Shown: in pieces, positions 22,390-36,493 of the stretch
How positions within the stretch are numbered: the stretch's first letter is position 1
Layout of the letters: the number at the start of each line of letters is the position of its first letter
From: Epichloe hybrida
Taxonomy: Eukaryota; Ascomycota; Sordariomycetes; Hypocreales; Clavicipitaceae
NCBI GenBank assembly: GCA_019022495.1
Contig: JAFEKR010000004.1
Coordinates: 3,844,001 to 3,908,000, forward strand
DNA: 64,000 bases
Direction of reading: 5' to 3'
Notes under the pieces: model-generated
Told to the model about the DNA's origin: nothing
The model's database searches: none
What the model saw: the letters and a program-made list of their open reading frames with translations, nothing else
Position numbers and translations under genes: made by a program

Positions 22390-25300
22390 AAAATATCTAA
22401 ATTATATATTAGGTACCTTCTATATCTTTTACTAGAACCTATTAGTTATATTTACTTAGCTAATCCTTTTATTTTACTAGGTATTTATTACCTTTATAGG
22501 TTTTCTTATAGTCTTTAACCTCCTTAACTTTATATTTATTTTGTTTATCCTTAAGATTTAGTATTAGTATTTCCTTATCCCTTATATTTTTATAGTAATT
22601 CTATAGCTTTAGTAAGCTAATATAAACTATATTATATAGTTAGCTATGTTTCTTAGGTAATATAAGTTAATAAGCTTATTTTCCTATAATATTAAGTACT
22701 TAAAATATTTTAATAAATCTAGGGGTTAGCTTTTATTTTATATCCTTAAGTCTAATATTCTTTACTAATAAAAGCACTAAATTACCCCTTTTTAGTATTA
22801 GTAACTAGTGGTATTAATTATACTACTTTACTTAGGTTTTAGTAGCTTTAACTTAGTTTTACTTTAATTACTCCCTAACTTTATATAGTTTTATAATATA
22901 TATATAGGCTTCTAGCACTTCCCTTTCCTAAGTCTAATCCCTAAGAGCTAAGTAAAACTCTAGTAAGTAGCCTATAAGGGTATAGTTTAAAAAGTAACCT
23001 ATAGTTTTACTTACTATATTATTATAAAGTAAACTATACTGTTAGAAGTAGCTTTAGCTATATTTATTAGTTTTTAGTAATAAAATATTAGAGATAATAC
23101 TTAAGTACCTAGTTTATTCTCTTTATTTACTTATTAGTTTAGGGGTAAAACACTATAAAAAGCCTATATCTTATATATAATAAGTAATATAAGTCTAACT
23201 AGAATTAACTTATAAAGACTAATTCTCTATTAAATATAATACCTTCTAAGGCCCTAAATTATAGCGTAATTTCTTTATAAAATAGCTTTACTAGTTTAGC
23301 TATATTAATTATAGTAATTATAAGTAAGAAGATAAAGTACTTAGTAAATTAGTCTATAATTACTAGGATTATATTAGTTTCTTATTTACTTACTTAGGTA
23401 ATAGGTAATTTTATTATAAAATCTATTAAGATTTTTACCTATAGTTGCTATAGTATTAATAAGGATTTAAGGCTTTTATATAGGTAATACCTTCTAGCTA
23501 TTACTTACTAGTAAACCCTATAGCTTATAATATAGTTAGATACTAACTTACTTATACTTAACTACTAGAAGTAATGCTTTAATAGCTTAAGAGTATATTT
23601 AGTCTTAAAGTAACTTACTAGTAAATTATTATAATATAGCTATAAAAGCTCTTATTATAAAATAAGCTCCTAGAGAATAACTACCTAGTCTTAGTATATT
23701 AAAAGACCCCTTATATTATATAACTATAAACTAGCTTTTCCCTTTTCTTTTACTAAGGAATTATTAATCTTACTATTTTACCTTTATAAATCTAGATCTT
23801 AATCCTATGCCTTTTATAGTAATTATACTAATAGTTTATTTAGCCTAGATTAGTAAGGATTTAGTAATATAATAGTCTTCTATATCTCTTATACTATACT
23901 AATATCTTAGATATATATTACTTTCTCCTAGAAATTACCCTTATTTAGCTAATCTTTTACTAGATTCTTAATAGCTAACTAGCCTCTTAACTAGGCTATT
24001 TTAGCCTCTAAAGCTCTCTTTATAGTAACTAAGGTATTTTCCTTCTCTAAAGGTATTTTACTAAGCCTCTTTACTAAAACTAAGGTATTTTTCTCCCTTA
24101 AAGGGATCTTACTATATTTTCTTTAATATGTTAAAAATAGGGTATTTTCCTTCCCTAAAGGTATTTTACTATATTTTCTCTAATATATTAGTATCTTTTC
24201 TTTTACTAGTTCTTTAGTAATTACTATTTTCTTTTAAAGTTCTAGTAAAAGTGCCTTATTTATTAGGGGTTTATCTTTATAATTAGACTATCTTAATAGT
24301 GTATTACTAGGTTACTTTTCCTAGGTTTATACTAAATTATAAAGTAAAAGAGGTAAAGAAATATATACTATTTAGCTTACCTTTTATTTAGCTTTTATTA
24401 CCTTATAAACGTCTATAAGTTATAGTAATTTAATAGGAACTTTACTAAGGTTACTATACCTTTAATATAGTATTACTAGTATTTAAATAACTTTACTATG
24501 GTAAGTAGCTTTTAATTTACTATACTATAATTATATTTAGTATTTATAAACTTCCTTAACTAAAAGGCTATAAAATACTATTAGCTCTTATTATCCTATT
24601 AAGATAAGATTCTTACTATTATAAAGACTAAAGTATTTATCTTAATATATACTAGCTAACTTAGGTTATAATAATAAAGAAAAGGTACTTACTAAAAGGT
24701 ATCTTTTAGCTAGTTAAATACTAGCTATTTTCTTTCCTTAAATATAAACTTCCTAGTTTAAATACTATTTTAACTATCTTTTATTAATATATATAAGGGT
24801 ATTAGTAAATAAATCTTTAGTAAAAGTTATAAAACCTTAGGAAAGACTATATATCTTTAAAGCTTATAGGCTTTTTCTAATTCTAAATAATATTAACTTT
24901 ATATATATTTATTAAAATGCTATTAACTAATAAAATAAACCCTAGGAATTTTACTAATTCTTAGTAAAATAAATACTTTAAGGGTTTTATATATAACTTT
25001 ACTAATCTTATATATTCTAAGACTTCCTTAATATATATAGTATACTTCTCTTATATTTTTAAGAAAATAAGGATATTATCTAAATATACTATATAAATAG
25101 TATTTACTAGCTTATAAAGTACTTTCTAAATATAACTCTAAAAAGTAGCTAGGGTATTAGTTAGCTTAAAGGGTATTATAAGGTATTTATAGTATTTATA
25201 ATAAGTATAAAATATAGTCTTTTACTTATTACTCTCTTTAATATAGATTTAATAGTAAGTATTCTTAATATTAATCTTTAAGAAGTAATAAGCTTCTTAG

Positions 25301-27290
25301 TACTAGTTTAAAATCTCTAAAATTAAGGGAAAAGTATAATAATTCTTTTATATTACTTTATTAAGTCCTTAATAATTTATATATAGTTAAAGTATTTTAT
25401 CCTTCTTTAGTATAAATAAAATAAGTATACTTATAAGGGTCTTAAAGGGTTTTATCTAGCCTTTTTATAGGGTTTTATTTATATATTTATAAAGCTTCTT
25501 TAGCTTCCTTTAAAAGAGAGAGTAAATTAGCCTATATAGGGATGTAGCCCTAGGTATTAGGTTAATTATATAATTAGTCTCCTTTCTTAATAATAAACTA
25601 CTTACCTTTTTTACTATAAATATATCTTTAAACTTATATAGCTTCTTAGGGATATCTTTAACTATTTTATATATTTTTACTTTTTTATTATCTTTAAGGG
25701 TAATAAATTTATCTTTTATAACTCCGATAATAGTATATATAATAGTCTTTTTATATATTACCTTTATAAACTTATAAGAAGTTATAAGTAAAAAGGCTAT
25801 TTTCCTTTTCTTAAACTACTATTCTTATAAGTATAAATAAAGATATATATATTCTTTAGTAAGTATATATATTTTAATTAAATTAGGACTTCCCCTTACT
25901 CTTAGGTTTTTATTTATAGCTATATATAGTAGCTTAAGGTTCTTTTCTTTTTCTTTTAAGTCGTTAATTATAATAAGTACCTTATAAACATTATATTAAG
26001 GGACTATAGGGGCCCTTATTACCTAGAGAATAAGTACTATAGCCTTAGCTTAATTAAGCTTATATCTCTTTATAAATTTAATACTAATAATATTAAGCTT
26101 AGCGTAGCTATTTAGATTTACTACTATTTTAATATCTTTATACCTATAAATAGTAACTAGTATATAAAATTAATACCTAGTTAATACCTTAGTATTTAAG
26201 GTAAAGGTAAGAGCCTTTACTTTTACCTTAGGAAGTTTCCCTAGCTTTTTTAGGGCTTTTTCCTTAGCTTATTATACTTATTTATAAGATAATCTAAGCT
26301 ATTATAGTTATAATATTATCTCTTATCCCTAACTTTACTAATATTTAGGTAAGTAACTAAGCCCCTTTTTTAGTTTTTATTCCTTTAGTTTTTTTAGGCT
26401 TATAACCTTAGGGTAAGTTATTCCTATAATACTAGGGGTTTTTATATTAGCCTTTATTTTCTAAATACTTAGGCTTTTACTTACTCTTTAGTATAGCCTC
26501 TTAAAATTACTAAGTAAGTTATATAACTTTCTCCTATATTTTCTTAGTAATAAAGGTATATAGGTTAATATAATTCCATAGCTTAAATAGTAATTTTATA
26601 AATAATATAAGGGTATATAACTTTTCTAAGGCTTTTTTAAGGTATATCTCTAGTAAATCTAGGAAAATACTAAATTTAATAAGGCTTTAGCCCTTATATT
26701 ACTTTATATTCTTAAGCTATATAGCTATTTAGGTATTATAGTTTATAAAGTCCTTAAGTAATATAAGTATCTAAGTTTAGAATTTATTTTAGTTATCCTT
26801 AAGATTATCCTAGCTATTAGCCTATTATTTATTAAGGTATTTATTTTATCTTACCTTATAGTTAGTGTATATATAGTTAAGTATAAAGAGAGTCTTTTAG
26901 TAATTATATTAGTATTTTTTCTTTACTTTATTAAAGGTATAGTTTAAGTTATTTATCTATATCTTATACTTCTATAGGTTTATAAGATATTAAAGCTTAG
27001 TAATATTCTTAACTCTAATCTCTTAGCTACTATTACTTAAGAAAGTATTAGCTTTTTACTTACTTTTCCCTTATACTTCCTTTAAGTTACCTTTAATAAG
27101 GTTAATAAGCTTTTATTTTTAAAGTTTTTTTAACTAAGTAATTTACTTTAGTATTACTATAGCTTTAGTATAAGGGATAAGGGGTCTTATTATAAGTATA
27201 GTTTTAGTAGTATATAGTATATTTATACTTATAGTATTACTCTTATTTAATTAGGTATAACTCTTATTTATTAGGGTTAAATTATTATTT
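22390..27290 (-). pseudogene. G2 gag-pol, RIP-destroyed
   Basis: Read on the minus strand: zinc knuckle equivalent at about 26,325-26,280, RT LYINY*GLNK at about 25,390-25,352, YLDN at about 25,105-25,068, integrase from about 23,900 down, and the chromodomain equivalent at about 22,500-22,428. The order matches G1. TAA/TAG codons are dense throughout. Confidence 0.85.
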
Positions 27291-27315
27291 AATTACTTTA
27301 GTTTATAATTCTTTT

Positions 27316-27821
27316 TAAATAAGTAATAATAATAATTTATAGAAATAGTAAATAATATAATAAGAAGTTTTTTCTTTAAGTTATATTAGTAAAATAAAGT
27401 ATTAAGTTAAATAATATTATTAAAAAGGTATAATCTTATATATAACCTTACTTAGTTATAGTAAAATTATTAAAATAAAATAAAATTATAAATTCTATAA
27501 CTAATTAAATAAAATAGGTAATAATAAAAGCTTTTATATAACTAGCTTTCTTTGAATCCTTAGAATACTAATAACTAATAAAAAGTCTAATACTACATTT
27601 GTAGTATTTATAGTTAGTGTAGTTTAGGGGAAAAAATTTGTATTATATTGTATTATAGTTTTTTTTTACTTATAGTTAGTGTAGTTTATAGTGTAATGTA
27701 GTTTGTAGTGTAGTGTAGTTTGTAGTGTAGTGTAGTTTATAGTGTAATGTAGTTTATAGTGTAGTTACTACACTACACTATAAAAACTACACTACACTAC
27801 ACATTGTAGTGCAATACTCTG
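27316..27821. mobile_element. hAT-like terminus, group A (ends CAATACTCTG)
   Basis: The reverse complement aligns with 50,024-50,570: terminal CAGAGTATTG, TGTAG tandem tracts (27,640-27,800), then ACTTTTTATTAGTTATTAG and AAGCTAGTTATATAAAAGC. It is cut on the left by the G2 junction. The 8 bp outside the terminus are TCTCTAGC (27,822-27,829); no partner copy was found. Confidence 0.75.
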
Positions 27822-28287
27822 TCTCTAGCACACTTATATCTAAGCTATATAGTATAGTTTAGGGCGCTAATATTGCGTATGTAATATTTATAACCCTTTA
27901 TTAAATCACAGTCTAATTAAAGATGCCTTAAATTCTAATAATCCTTTATATAGACTCTTTCTTATTATATAAATACCTTATAAAGCTAGGAATAATAAAG
28001 GAAAAGTAGCTTATAATTAATATTATAGCCCTCTAATAGTTATATAAGAGAAAAGAGATTTATAAAGTTAGGTGAATTAATAGTGGTAATAACCTAGCTA
28101 ATATAATAATAAAGGCATTACTAAATTTAGCCCTTTTAACCTTAATTAATTTAAACAAATTAATAATTTATATAAAAGGCTAGGTTAAGAGACCTATAAG
28201 GTTAGGTAAAGAGGAGGATTAATATAATAGGTAAGTAAGTATAAATTGTAATAACTAGGTTAATTAGAATAACTAAGGCTATAATAG
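27822..28287. other. Unassigned RIP-mutated DNA hosting the TRIM
   Basis: AT-rich sequence with stops in all frames except short chance openings. No relation to the other repeats in the window was seen. It resumes after the TRIM at 36,661 (or 36,666, counting the duplicated AATAG). Confidence 0.4.
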
Positions 28288-28454
28288 TGTGATGATCTAG
28301 GCTTTGCCTAGACCTAGCAATATAGGTGTCAATTGCACAAGTTACAGGGACTTGTACAATGCGTATTCTTTTGCTATAGCGCAATGGGATTGGGAACATC
28401 ACCCGCATAGTAGCGCAAGCACTCGCGATTAGCCCTGTGGGCTAGACTATGACA
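28288..28454 (+). repeat. 5' LTR of the TRIM
   Basis: It is clearly richer in CpG, CpA and TpG than its surroundings (e.g. ACATCACCCGCATAGTAGCG near 28,397-28,416). The base changes against the partner LTR are all C/T or G/A. Confidence 0.9.
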
Positions 28455-28577
28455 TTTGTATAAGTCACCTAAGGTCATAGGTTTGAACTAGCTACGTGTA
28501 CAAAGGTGCACTATAGGGCAGCCACAACGGGGTTCTTCCTAGGCTTACAGGGAAAAAAGAGAGGGTCCCTAGGGGAT

Positions 28578-28847
28578 TGTCACGGCTTGCACCGAAAGGT
28601 TAAGAACGAAGTGATAGCTAAGACTATCGCAGTTGCTGCTAGATAGATGCTAGCTAGGGGCGGGTGTGTGAAGGTTTTAATCTCTAACCTAGCACTAATA
28701 ATGTGCGTAGTCTTTAATAAGTACCTTGCTTTATAAGCATATAGCTATCTTATAGCTAGCTAGCCTCTTTATTATTTATATAGCCTAAAGGTTCTCTAAA
28801 GACTTGCTTTAATAAATATCCTATCTTTAACCTTTACACTTCTAATA
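28578..28847 (-). repeat. 3' LTR of E1
   Basis: The outer (left) half keeps CpG and TpG (TGTCACGGCTTGCACCGAAA at the very end; GGGGCGGGTGTGTG near 28,656-28,669). The inner half is fully RIP-mutated. Confidence 0.95.
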
Positions 28848-28860
28848 TAATACCCCCCTT

Positions 28861-30900
28861 ATATATAATTAACCTTAATTATAAAATAAGCTACTTACTT
28901 AGGGCATAGTTAATATATTAGAGCTTTATAAGGAAAAATAAGATAAGGTACCTTATATCTAGATATATAGGTAAATAAAAAGAAATAATAATAATAATAT
29001 TACTAATTAAAAATAACCCCTTATTATAGTTAGTAATATTCTAATAGTAGCTTATATATAGCTTTACTATAGTAAAATAAATATTATTACTTATTATATA
29101 GCTAGAAAAATAATATAGATAACCTATGTTAATTTTTATAATTAGTTAAATAAATAAGATACTTAATACTAGGGTTTTAAATAGTCTAACTAAAGGGCTT
29201 ATATTATAGTTACTATAAGCTTATAGCTATTAGGTATATATGTGTTTAGTAGTGCTAATAGTTATTATTATAATTTATAAATTACCTATATATAGTGTAT
29301 TAGATTACTTAAGGGGTCTAAGGTTAATATAAAAGAGACTAATTTTTCCTCCTTTTTATACTTTTCCTTTCTTTTATAATATCCCTTAACCTTATAAGTT
29401 ACCCTTACTAGCTAAGTAATAGCTCTCTTATTACTATTACTTAGTAATTACTAACCTCTTTTAGTCCCTAATTATTATTATTATCTATCCTTATTTATCT
29501 TAGTTTCTTACCCTTATCTAGCTTATAAGTTTATACTCTTATTAGTATAACTTCCCTATCTAGTCTATTATAGCTAACTTATAGCTAGTTTACTATATCT
29601 AAGTCTTATACCTAAACTTTACCTTTATTAATACCTTAAGAAAATCTATTAACTAAGAAATCTCCTATAAAGTCTCCCTAAAAGTAAACTTCTTCTAAAA
29701 CCTTATTATAAGTTTATTATATCCTTATAGTATCCCTATTACTAACTTATTACTAGTAAAATAACTTTAAAGAAAATTCTATATATACACTATTATTAGT
29801 AAGTAATAATATAAAATATCCTTCTAAAAATAGCACTTATAAGATTCTAGGATACCTTATTAATAAAAAAACCTTCCTAGCTAAATATAATAAATCTTTA
29901 AGTATAACTTCTTTACTTACTTATTACTTCTTTATAGCTAATATTTAATAGGCTATTTAATAAAATATACTTATTACTTCTAAAATAATAAAAACTATAT
30001 TATAGTATATCTCTCTTAACTAGAATTTACCTAGTTATTACTAACACATTACTAGACTTTAGCTTAAATTATATAGCTTTATAATAGGCTATTTAAACTT
30101 ATTAAAGCTACTCCTAAAGGTAGCTATTACTATTAAAATAAAGTAAGTATAATCCTATTTCCTAGACACTAGATTATTACTAACTTATTACTAGCCTATT
30201 ATAAAAGCAAAGAAAAAGCTATAAAATACTATCCTAGTTTATAAAAATTCTAATAAGTATAGTTATATTTACTATACTTAAATATTTACTAATATTACCT
30301 ATAAGGTAAAATATAATAAATATACTATAATAGTATTACTAAGTAATACTATAAATCTAAAGACTTAGATTAATATTATAAACTATATTTACTTTATAGC
30401 CTAGAATATCCTAAAGGTAAGCTTTCTTAATATATATAGCTAATGCTTAACTAACTTACTAGTAGTTTATACTAAATACTATTAATTTACCTAAATATAT
30501 TAGTCCTATTAAGCTCCCTAGTATACTTTAGGTTTATATATATAGAGAGAGGGATTCTAATAATAAAGATACTCCTAAGGCCTCTTTCTTTATAGCTCCT
30601 ATAGCTACTAATAATAATAAAGGACTAGTAGTCTTAGGGGCTAACTCTATTATAAAGGGATAGGTACTTAGTAGCTATATAATAGATTATTTAAGTTATC
30701 TAAGTAAATTAACTTTATTTTCTAATATCTTTAGTATATTAAGTTATAAAATATAATTACCTTATATTAACTTTATTACTTAGCTATTACTTATAGTTAT
30801 TAATAATTTCTTTAGTAATAAAATCCCTTTTTAATACCTAAGAATTCTCTAAAGTATTATAGCCCTTTTATTTAACTAGATATTTATAATACCTTTTATT
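28861..30900. other. E1 3' region between integrase and polypurine tract
   Basis: About 2 kb with no recognised domain in the element's sense direction; it is shared with E2 (42,560-44,520) and fragment E4. Read on the + strand, i.e. antisense, about 29,600-30,600 contains long runs whose interruptions are nearly all TAA/TAG. That is compatible with a RIP-damaged antisense frame but not proof of one. Confidence 0.35.
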
Positions 30901-33900
30901 ATAGTAATATAAAATAATTCTCTTAACTTTAAACTCTTATTTATTATCTTTAATAGTATCTTATAGTAAGGATATATTTTCTATATTAATTAAGTCCCTT
31001 TTAAAAGGTTTAAGACTAGTAATATTAAATATATTATATAATTAAGTCCTAGGTAGTAATTTTAATTAATATACTAATCTATAACTTCTAATTACCTTTT
31101 TAATCTTATAGGGGCCTAGATACTTTATAGCTAGCTTCTTACTAAGGTATCTTAGGTTAATGTTTTTTATTAATAATAAAATATAGTTACTAACTTTAAA
31201 CCTTATTAGAGTTCTCTTCTAGTTATAATATTTTTTACACTAAGTCTATAAGTTACTTAAAAGCTACTTAATTATAGTATACTTCTCTCTTAGTGCTAAA
31301 ATCTTACTTTTAGCTTAATTATTTACTAAAGGGATATTTACTACTACTTACTATAGATCTCTAGGATTATAACCTTATAATACCTCCGCTAGTATATAGC
31401 TATACGTTAAGTAATTGCTTATATTATACGCGAATTACGCTATTAATAAGTTATTTACCTAATTAGTCTATTTAGCATAGTAAAAGCCCTTAAATAATAT
31501 TCTAAGTCCTAGTTTAAATATTTTATTTAACTATCTATCTAGGGGTAAAAAGCAGTGCTAAGTAGCTGCTTTATTATAAGAAGATAATAAAAAGTTATCT
31601 AGAAATTACTAGTAAATATAAAACCTTAGTCTATTATAATACCTTCTAGGGCTTTATAGTCTTTAAAAACATATTCTGAGAATATAGTTACTAGCCTATT
31701 ACTAGTTAGTTATATTAAAATAAGGATATAAATACTATATTTTGTAAAATAGTTAATAATAACTAAAATTATATTATAGGTTTAATTTAAATCTTTTACT
31801 AGTAAAAGTCTAGTAATAAAATCTATTAATAATTCTTAAAAGGTGTAATTAAGCACTAGTAATATAGCTAGCTTACTATATAGTTTATAATGCCTTAGTT
31901 TTAAAGTCTAATAATTTATATAAGTACTAATATATACCTTTATATCTTTCTTTATTATTAGCTAATAATATTAGTTTATAATCTAATAAAGAGTTTTACT
32001 TACTTCTTAGTGCCTAGTAGTAAGGTTATTATAAGTTAGTAATAAAATTTCTTTCCTTATACCTAGAGAAATAAAAACATAATTCTTAAATATTAATAGC
32101 TTAGAGGGTCTAATTAACTATATCTAGGATATAGCTAAATTACTACTTTTAAGTAACTTTAATTAAGCTATAGTAAAGTTATTACCTTACTATGCTTTAT
32201 ATAATAAGACTTAAATTAGGGGTTTTAATTCTAAGCTTTTTTCTAGAAAGTTAAAGTTAAACTTAGAAGAGGTTCTTTAAATAAATTAAATCCTAGCTAT
32301 AATATCTCTATAAGTAATTAGTTTAATAAATACTTCTAGTCTTATAAGGACATAAATAAGTAATGTTTTTAAGGGGCGCCCTCGCTGCTTACTAGTAATA
32401 ACCTATGCTAGTCTATCCCTATTAGTAATAGCTAGTCTAATAGGAAAATTAAAATAATTAAGCAATAAATAATGTATACACTAGGTACTAATAGTATTAC
32501 TATAGCTAGCTTATTACTTATTAATAGAAGTATAAAAAGTATTAAATAACCTTACTAATATAACTCTTCTAAGATTATCTAGATTATTAGGTTCTTTAGG
32601 AATATAGTTAAGTTATAATTTTTTAAAACCCTAGATATTAGCAGTATTATTATAGCGTTATTATAACTAACTATTAGTTATATTAAGTAACGTTTTTATA
32701 GAGCCTATAGCATTAATAATATTACTATAGTGTTCCTATCTCTTAGTATTTATAAATTTAAATAAAAAGGTAAGAAGTTATATAGTTATTACTTTCTCTT
32801 TCCTTACCTTACTTATAAAATCTAGTCTTCTTAAAAGTAAGTTAGTAGGATTTAATTTCCCTATATAATATATAATCTTAAAGTTAAAAGAATAAAGCTT
32901 ATTAAGCGTAGTTACTTACTTACTAGTAAGCTTAGGCTTTATAGTAAGGTACTTATAGTTTAAATAATTTATAATAACTTTAATTATATAAGCTAAATAA
33001 GCAAGATAGTGTTTCTATATGCGAAAAGCCTCTTAGATAGCTAATAATTTGCTATTAGGTGTTAAATATTATAATTTAGTATTAGTTATCTTTCTTAATA
33101 TAAATGTAACTAGGTGCTAGTAACCTAGCACTAATATTATAAGTATAGCCCTAATTATATATCTAGATATATCTATCTTTACTCTAAGATACGTAAGTAA
33201 GTTAAAATACACTAAAATTAGCGCTTCCTAAAATCTTTATTAAAGCTCTCTAAACGCTACTATCTTATAGGGTTCTAGTTTAAATATCACTAGTTAATTC
33301 CCTCTAAGGTAATCTATTAATAAAATAATAACTTTACTATACTATTTAATAAAATAGTAGTAAAATCTAGTAAAACTAAGAAATAACTAAATATTAAAAA
33401 CACTATGTAGTATTAGCTAGGTTATAATTACTTTAACTCTTACTAGGTCTATTATAATACCTTTCTCTAATATCTTAAAGCCTAAAAATTTAACTTCCTT
33501 AACTAAAAATTAACACTTCTTAAGGTTAATAAAAAGACTTACCTCTCTAAACCTATATAAAACTTATTTAATATACTCTATATAATCTTTAACCTTACTA
33601 CTATATATTAGTGTATTATCTAGATAAATAATATAAGTCTTATTAATAAGTCCTTTAAGAGTATTATTAATATACTCCTAAAAAGTCACTAGTAAGTTAA
33701 CTAGTTTAAATAGTATTACTAGATATTTAAAGTAGCTATATTAATAATAGAACGCTATTTTCCACTTATTACCTAAGCGAATATATAGCTAGTAGTACGT
33801 ATCTTTTAAATCTAAGACTATAAAAATAACTATACTTGCTAATTAATTAAGAATTTTAGTAATAAGGGGCAAAGGGGCCTTATTCTTAATTATAATCTTA

Positions 33901-35960
33901 TTTAAGCCCCTATAATCTATATAAAGCCTTAATTTCCCTTCTTTCTTTAAAATAAATAAAATTAAGGCTTTAGCTAGGCTAACTAATTTTCTAATTTACC
34001 CTTTAAGCTACACACTTATAAGGTACTCTCTAAGAACCTCTAGCTCCCTTTTAGCTAAATTATATATAAGCCCCTAAGGTAGTGTTTTCTCTTCTTCTAA
34101 TTTAATTATATAAGTGTAACCTCCTAGTTTAGAAAGCTTACTTACTAACTCTTTAGAAAAAATATCTATAAACTCCTTATATTCTTCTAGGATTATTAGT
34201 ATAAGACACTTAGTACTCTTATCTAATTTAATATAGCTTCTTTATTACTTATATTTTCTAAAATTAGTATAACTATAATACCTTTGCTTTTTTACTATAA
34301 ATAAGCATACTTAAGGATTTACATAGCTACTTTACTATTTATTTATATATCTATTACTACTAGATTCTCTAATTAGCTTTTTCCTTTTCCTTTTTAATTT
34401 TTATTTTCTAGAATACTTAGCTTAATCTTTATTACTCCTAATAATAAAGTAACTACTACTATTTTTTTCTCTTTATATACTTATTACTTACTATAAGTAA
34501 AGGAAAGATATTCTATTATTACTAGATATCTCTAGTATTTATACTCCTAATATATAATTATAGGTAAATACTCTTTAATCTAGTTTATACTTAGAATTAT
34601 CCCTTTACCTATATTAGTAATAAAGTAGCTAACTTAGTAAACCTTTATAAATCCTATACTATCTTTTATCTTAACTAATTTTTTTAGAATTTCTTAATAT
34701 AAAATTACTTTTTTACTTATACTCTTTAATATCCTATCTAATTAGATTATATTCTCCTAATCCTTTTTTAATAATAATTTTAGATAAATTATTAAAGACT
34801 ATATACTTATATTAAATAGCCCTTATATAGCTAATTACTAGTTATCTTATTATAAAGATACTTATATTCTTATTTTATTATCTATAGGGTATTCTATAGT
34901 AAGATTATATTCCTAGGTCTATGCTAATTAAACTAGTATTATATTAGGAGATATAGCTTTATTATTACTTTCCTTATGCTTCTTAGTTATATATTTAGTA
35001 CTTTTATAGGTAAAATAATCTAGTGCCTAATAAGTTAGTATAGTATACCTAGGCTTTTTATATTTATAGTATACTAGGGATAATTTTCTCCCTTAGTTTT
35101 TACTTTATTACTATGCCCTATCTATAAGTAATATAAAATAAGAGTATTACCTTTTTCTTTTAAAGTCCTAACCTTTTTTATTATTTTAGCCTAAACCTAT
35201 TATAACCTTTGCTTTCTTACCCTAGCCTTATAGTTAGCTTTAGGTTATTAGAATCTCTTAACTAATTATTTACTTCCTTATAGTATTATTTAATCTATTT
35301 AGAAAGATTATAATTCTTAGATATATAGGGATTTCTTTAAGTAACTTAGCTTTTACCTTATCCTAGGCTTATATAAAGGATTAAAATAATTAGCTATTTT
35401 TCTACCTAAGATTTAGTAATAACCTTATTACTTCTAAGTATCTTATACCTATATCTATTATTCTAGTTTTTAACTATTCTAGGAAATTTACCTAGGTAAT
35501 TAATAAATAATTTATATACCTATTTATAGTTATATAATATATTTACTATTACTTTATATTACTAGCTAGGTAGCTACCTATATATACTACCTTAGTTATA
35601 TTATCCTTAAAGGTATAGTAATCTAATTTAAATAGTATATCTAAGTTTACTAAGAAATTCTATAGGCTTTTATATATTTCCCCTTTATATATAAGTATTT
35701 TTATCTATATTTTAATAAGATTACCTTACTATATAATTACTACTATATTACTATAAATTATAGGTAAAATTATAGCTAATATTTAAGGGGTAATTATAAG
35801 TCTAGATTAAGGGGTAATTATAGGTCTAGTTTAAGGTCTAGCTAATCCTAGATTTGCCTTAAGCTCTCTAATTTATGCCTTTATCTATAAGACCTTTTAT
35901 CTCCTTTAAAGGCAATATAGCTTAGATTATATAACCTTATAGTATTACTATAATGCCCTT
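30900..35960 (-). pseudogene. E1 gag-pol, RIP-destroyed
   Basis: Read on the minus strand: zinc knuckle equivalent at about 35,090-35,035, RT LYxDYxGLNK region at about 33,940-33,890, YLDN at about 33,643-33,606, then RNase H and integrase down to about 30,950. The order and spacing mirror E2. Stops are TAA/TAG throughout. Confidence 0.85.
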
Positions 35961-36187
35961 TTTTCTTTAGTTATATTATCTATACCTTTACTTAAATTAG
36001 GATTAAGTGGCATTTATTATACCTTATTATCTATAGTTCTAGATTATAGGGGTTCCTTATTTTCCTAATTATTTATAGCTTTATTATTATAAGGTACTAG
36101 TATATTTCTTATAGATCTTTAAAGTGTTAGCTATATAATAATCTAGCTAATAGTTTATATCCTTAAAAAGGTTAAGAGAGATTAATT

Positions 36188-36457
36188 TATTATAGCTTAT
36201 ACTAAAAGGTTAAGAATAAAGTAATAGCTAAGACTATTATAGTTACTACTAGATAAATACTAGCTAGGGGTAGGTATATAAAGGTTTTAATCTCTAACCT
36301 AGTACTAATAATATATATAGTCTTTAATAAGTACCTTACTTTATAAGCACATGGCTATCTTATAGCTAGCTAGCCTCTTTATTATTCGCATGGCCTAAAG
36401 GTTCTCTGAAGACCTGCTTCAATAAACATCCTATCTTTGACCTCTGCGCTCCTGACA
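36188..36457 (-). repeat. 5' LTR of E1
   Basis: The inner (left) end is RIP-mutated (TATTATAGCTTATACTAAAA against TGTCACGGCTTGCACCGAAA). The outer (right) end is clean (CTCTGCGCTCCTGACA). Confidence 0.95.
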
Positions 36458-36493
36458 GGGATGCGCGGTATTGCTAGAGGGAGAAAGGGCCTA

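Larger units (their letters stand above)
19967..27315 (-). mobile_element. Gypsy element G2 (sister of G1), 5' LTR missing, holds retroposon Y2
   Basis: The 3' LTR is at 19,967-20,164, with the polypurine tract complement ATTACCCCCTTACTT (20,165-20,179) on its inner side. The interior mirrors G1 all the way to a point equivalent to about 9,535 in G1, then stops at about 27,315 against a hAT-like end. The 5' LTR and about 50 bp are thus missing. With one LTR no target duplication can be read. G1 and G2 form an inverted pair separated by about 4 kb. Confidence 0.9.
28578..36457 (-). mobile_element. Complete gypsy LTR retrotransposon E1 inside the TRIM
   Basis: The LTRs are 270 bp each (28,578-28,847 and 36,188-36,457), TGTCA...TGACA at the clean outer ends. 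The 5-bp duplication GGGAT is perfect (28,573-28,577 and 36,458-36,462). The complement of a polypurine tract (TAATACCCCCCTT, 28,848-28,860) adjoins the left LTR, so the element runs on the minus strand with its 5' LTR on the right. E2 and E3 are sister copies. All interior frames are broken by RIP. Confidence 0.95.

Noticed and set aside
2025..27821. One giant hAT-like element with everything from 2,290 to 27,315 nested inside it
   Set aside because: Both ends look right, but the 8-bp flanks CCTATAGG and TCTCTAGC differ by transversions, and R1 does not resume after 27,821.
28202..28408. 68-residue minus-strand open frame
   Set aside because: It spans the left edge of the TRIM LTR; chance opening in low-RIP DNA.
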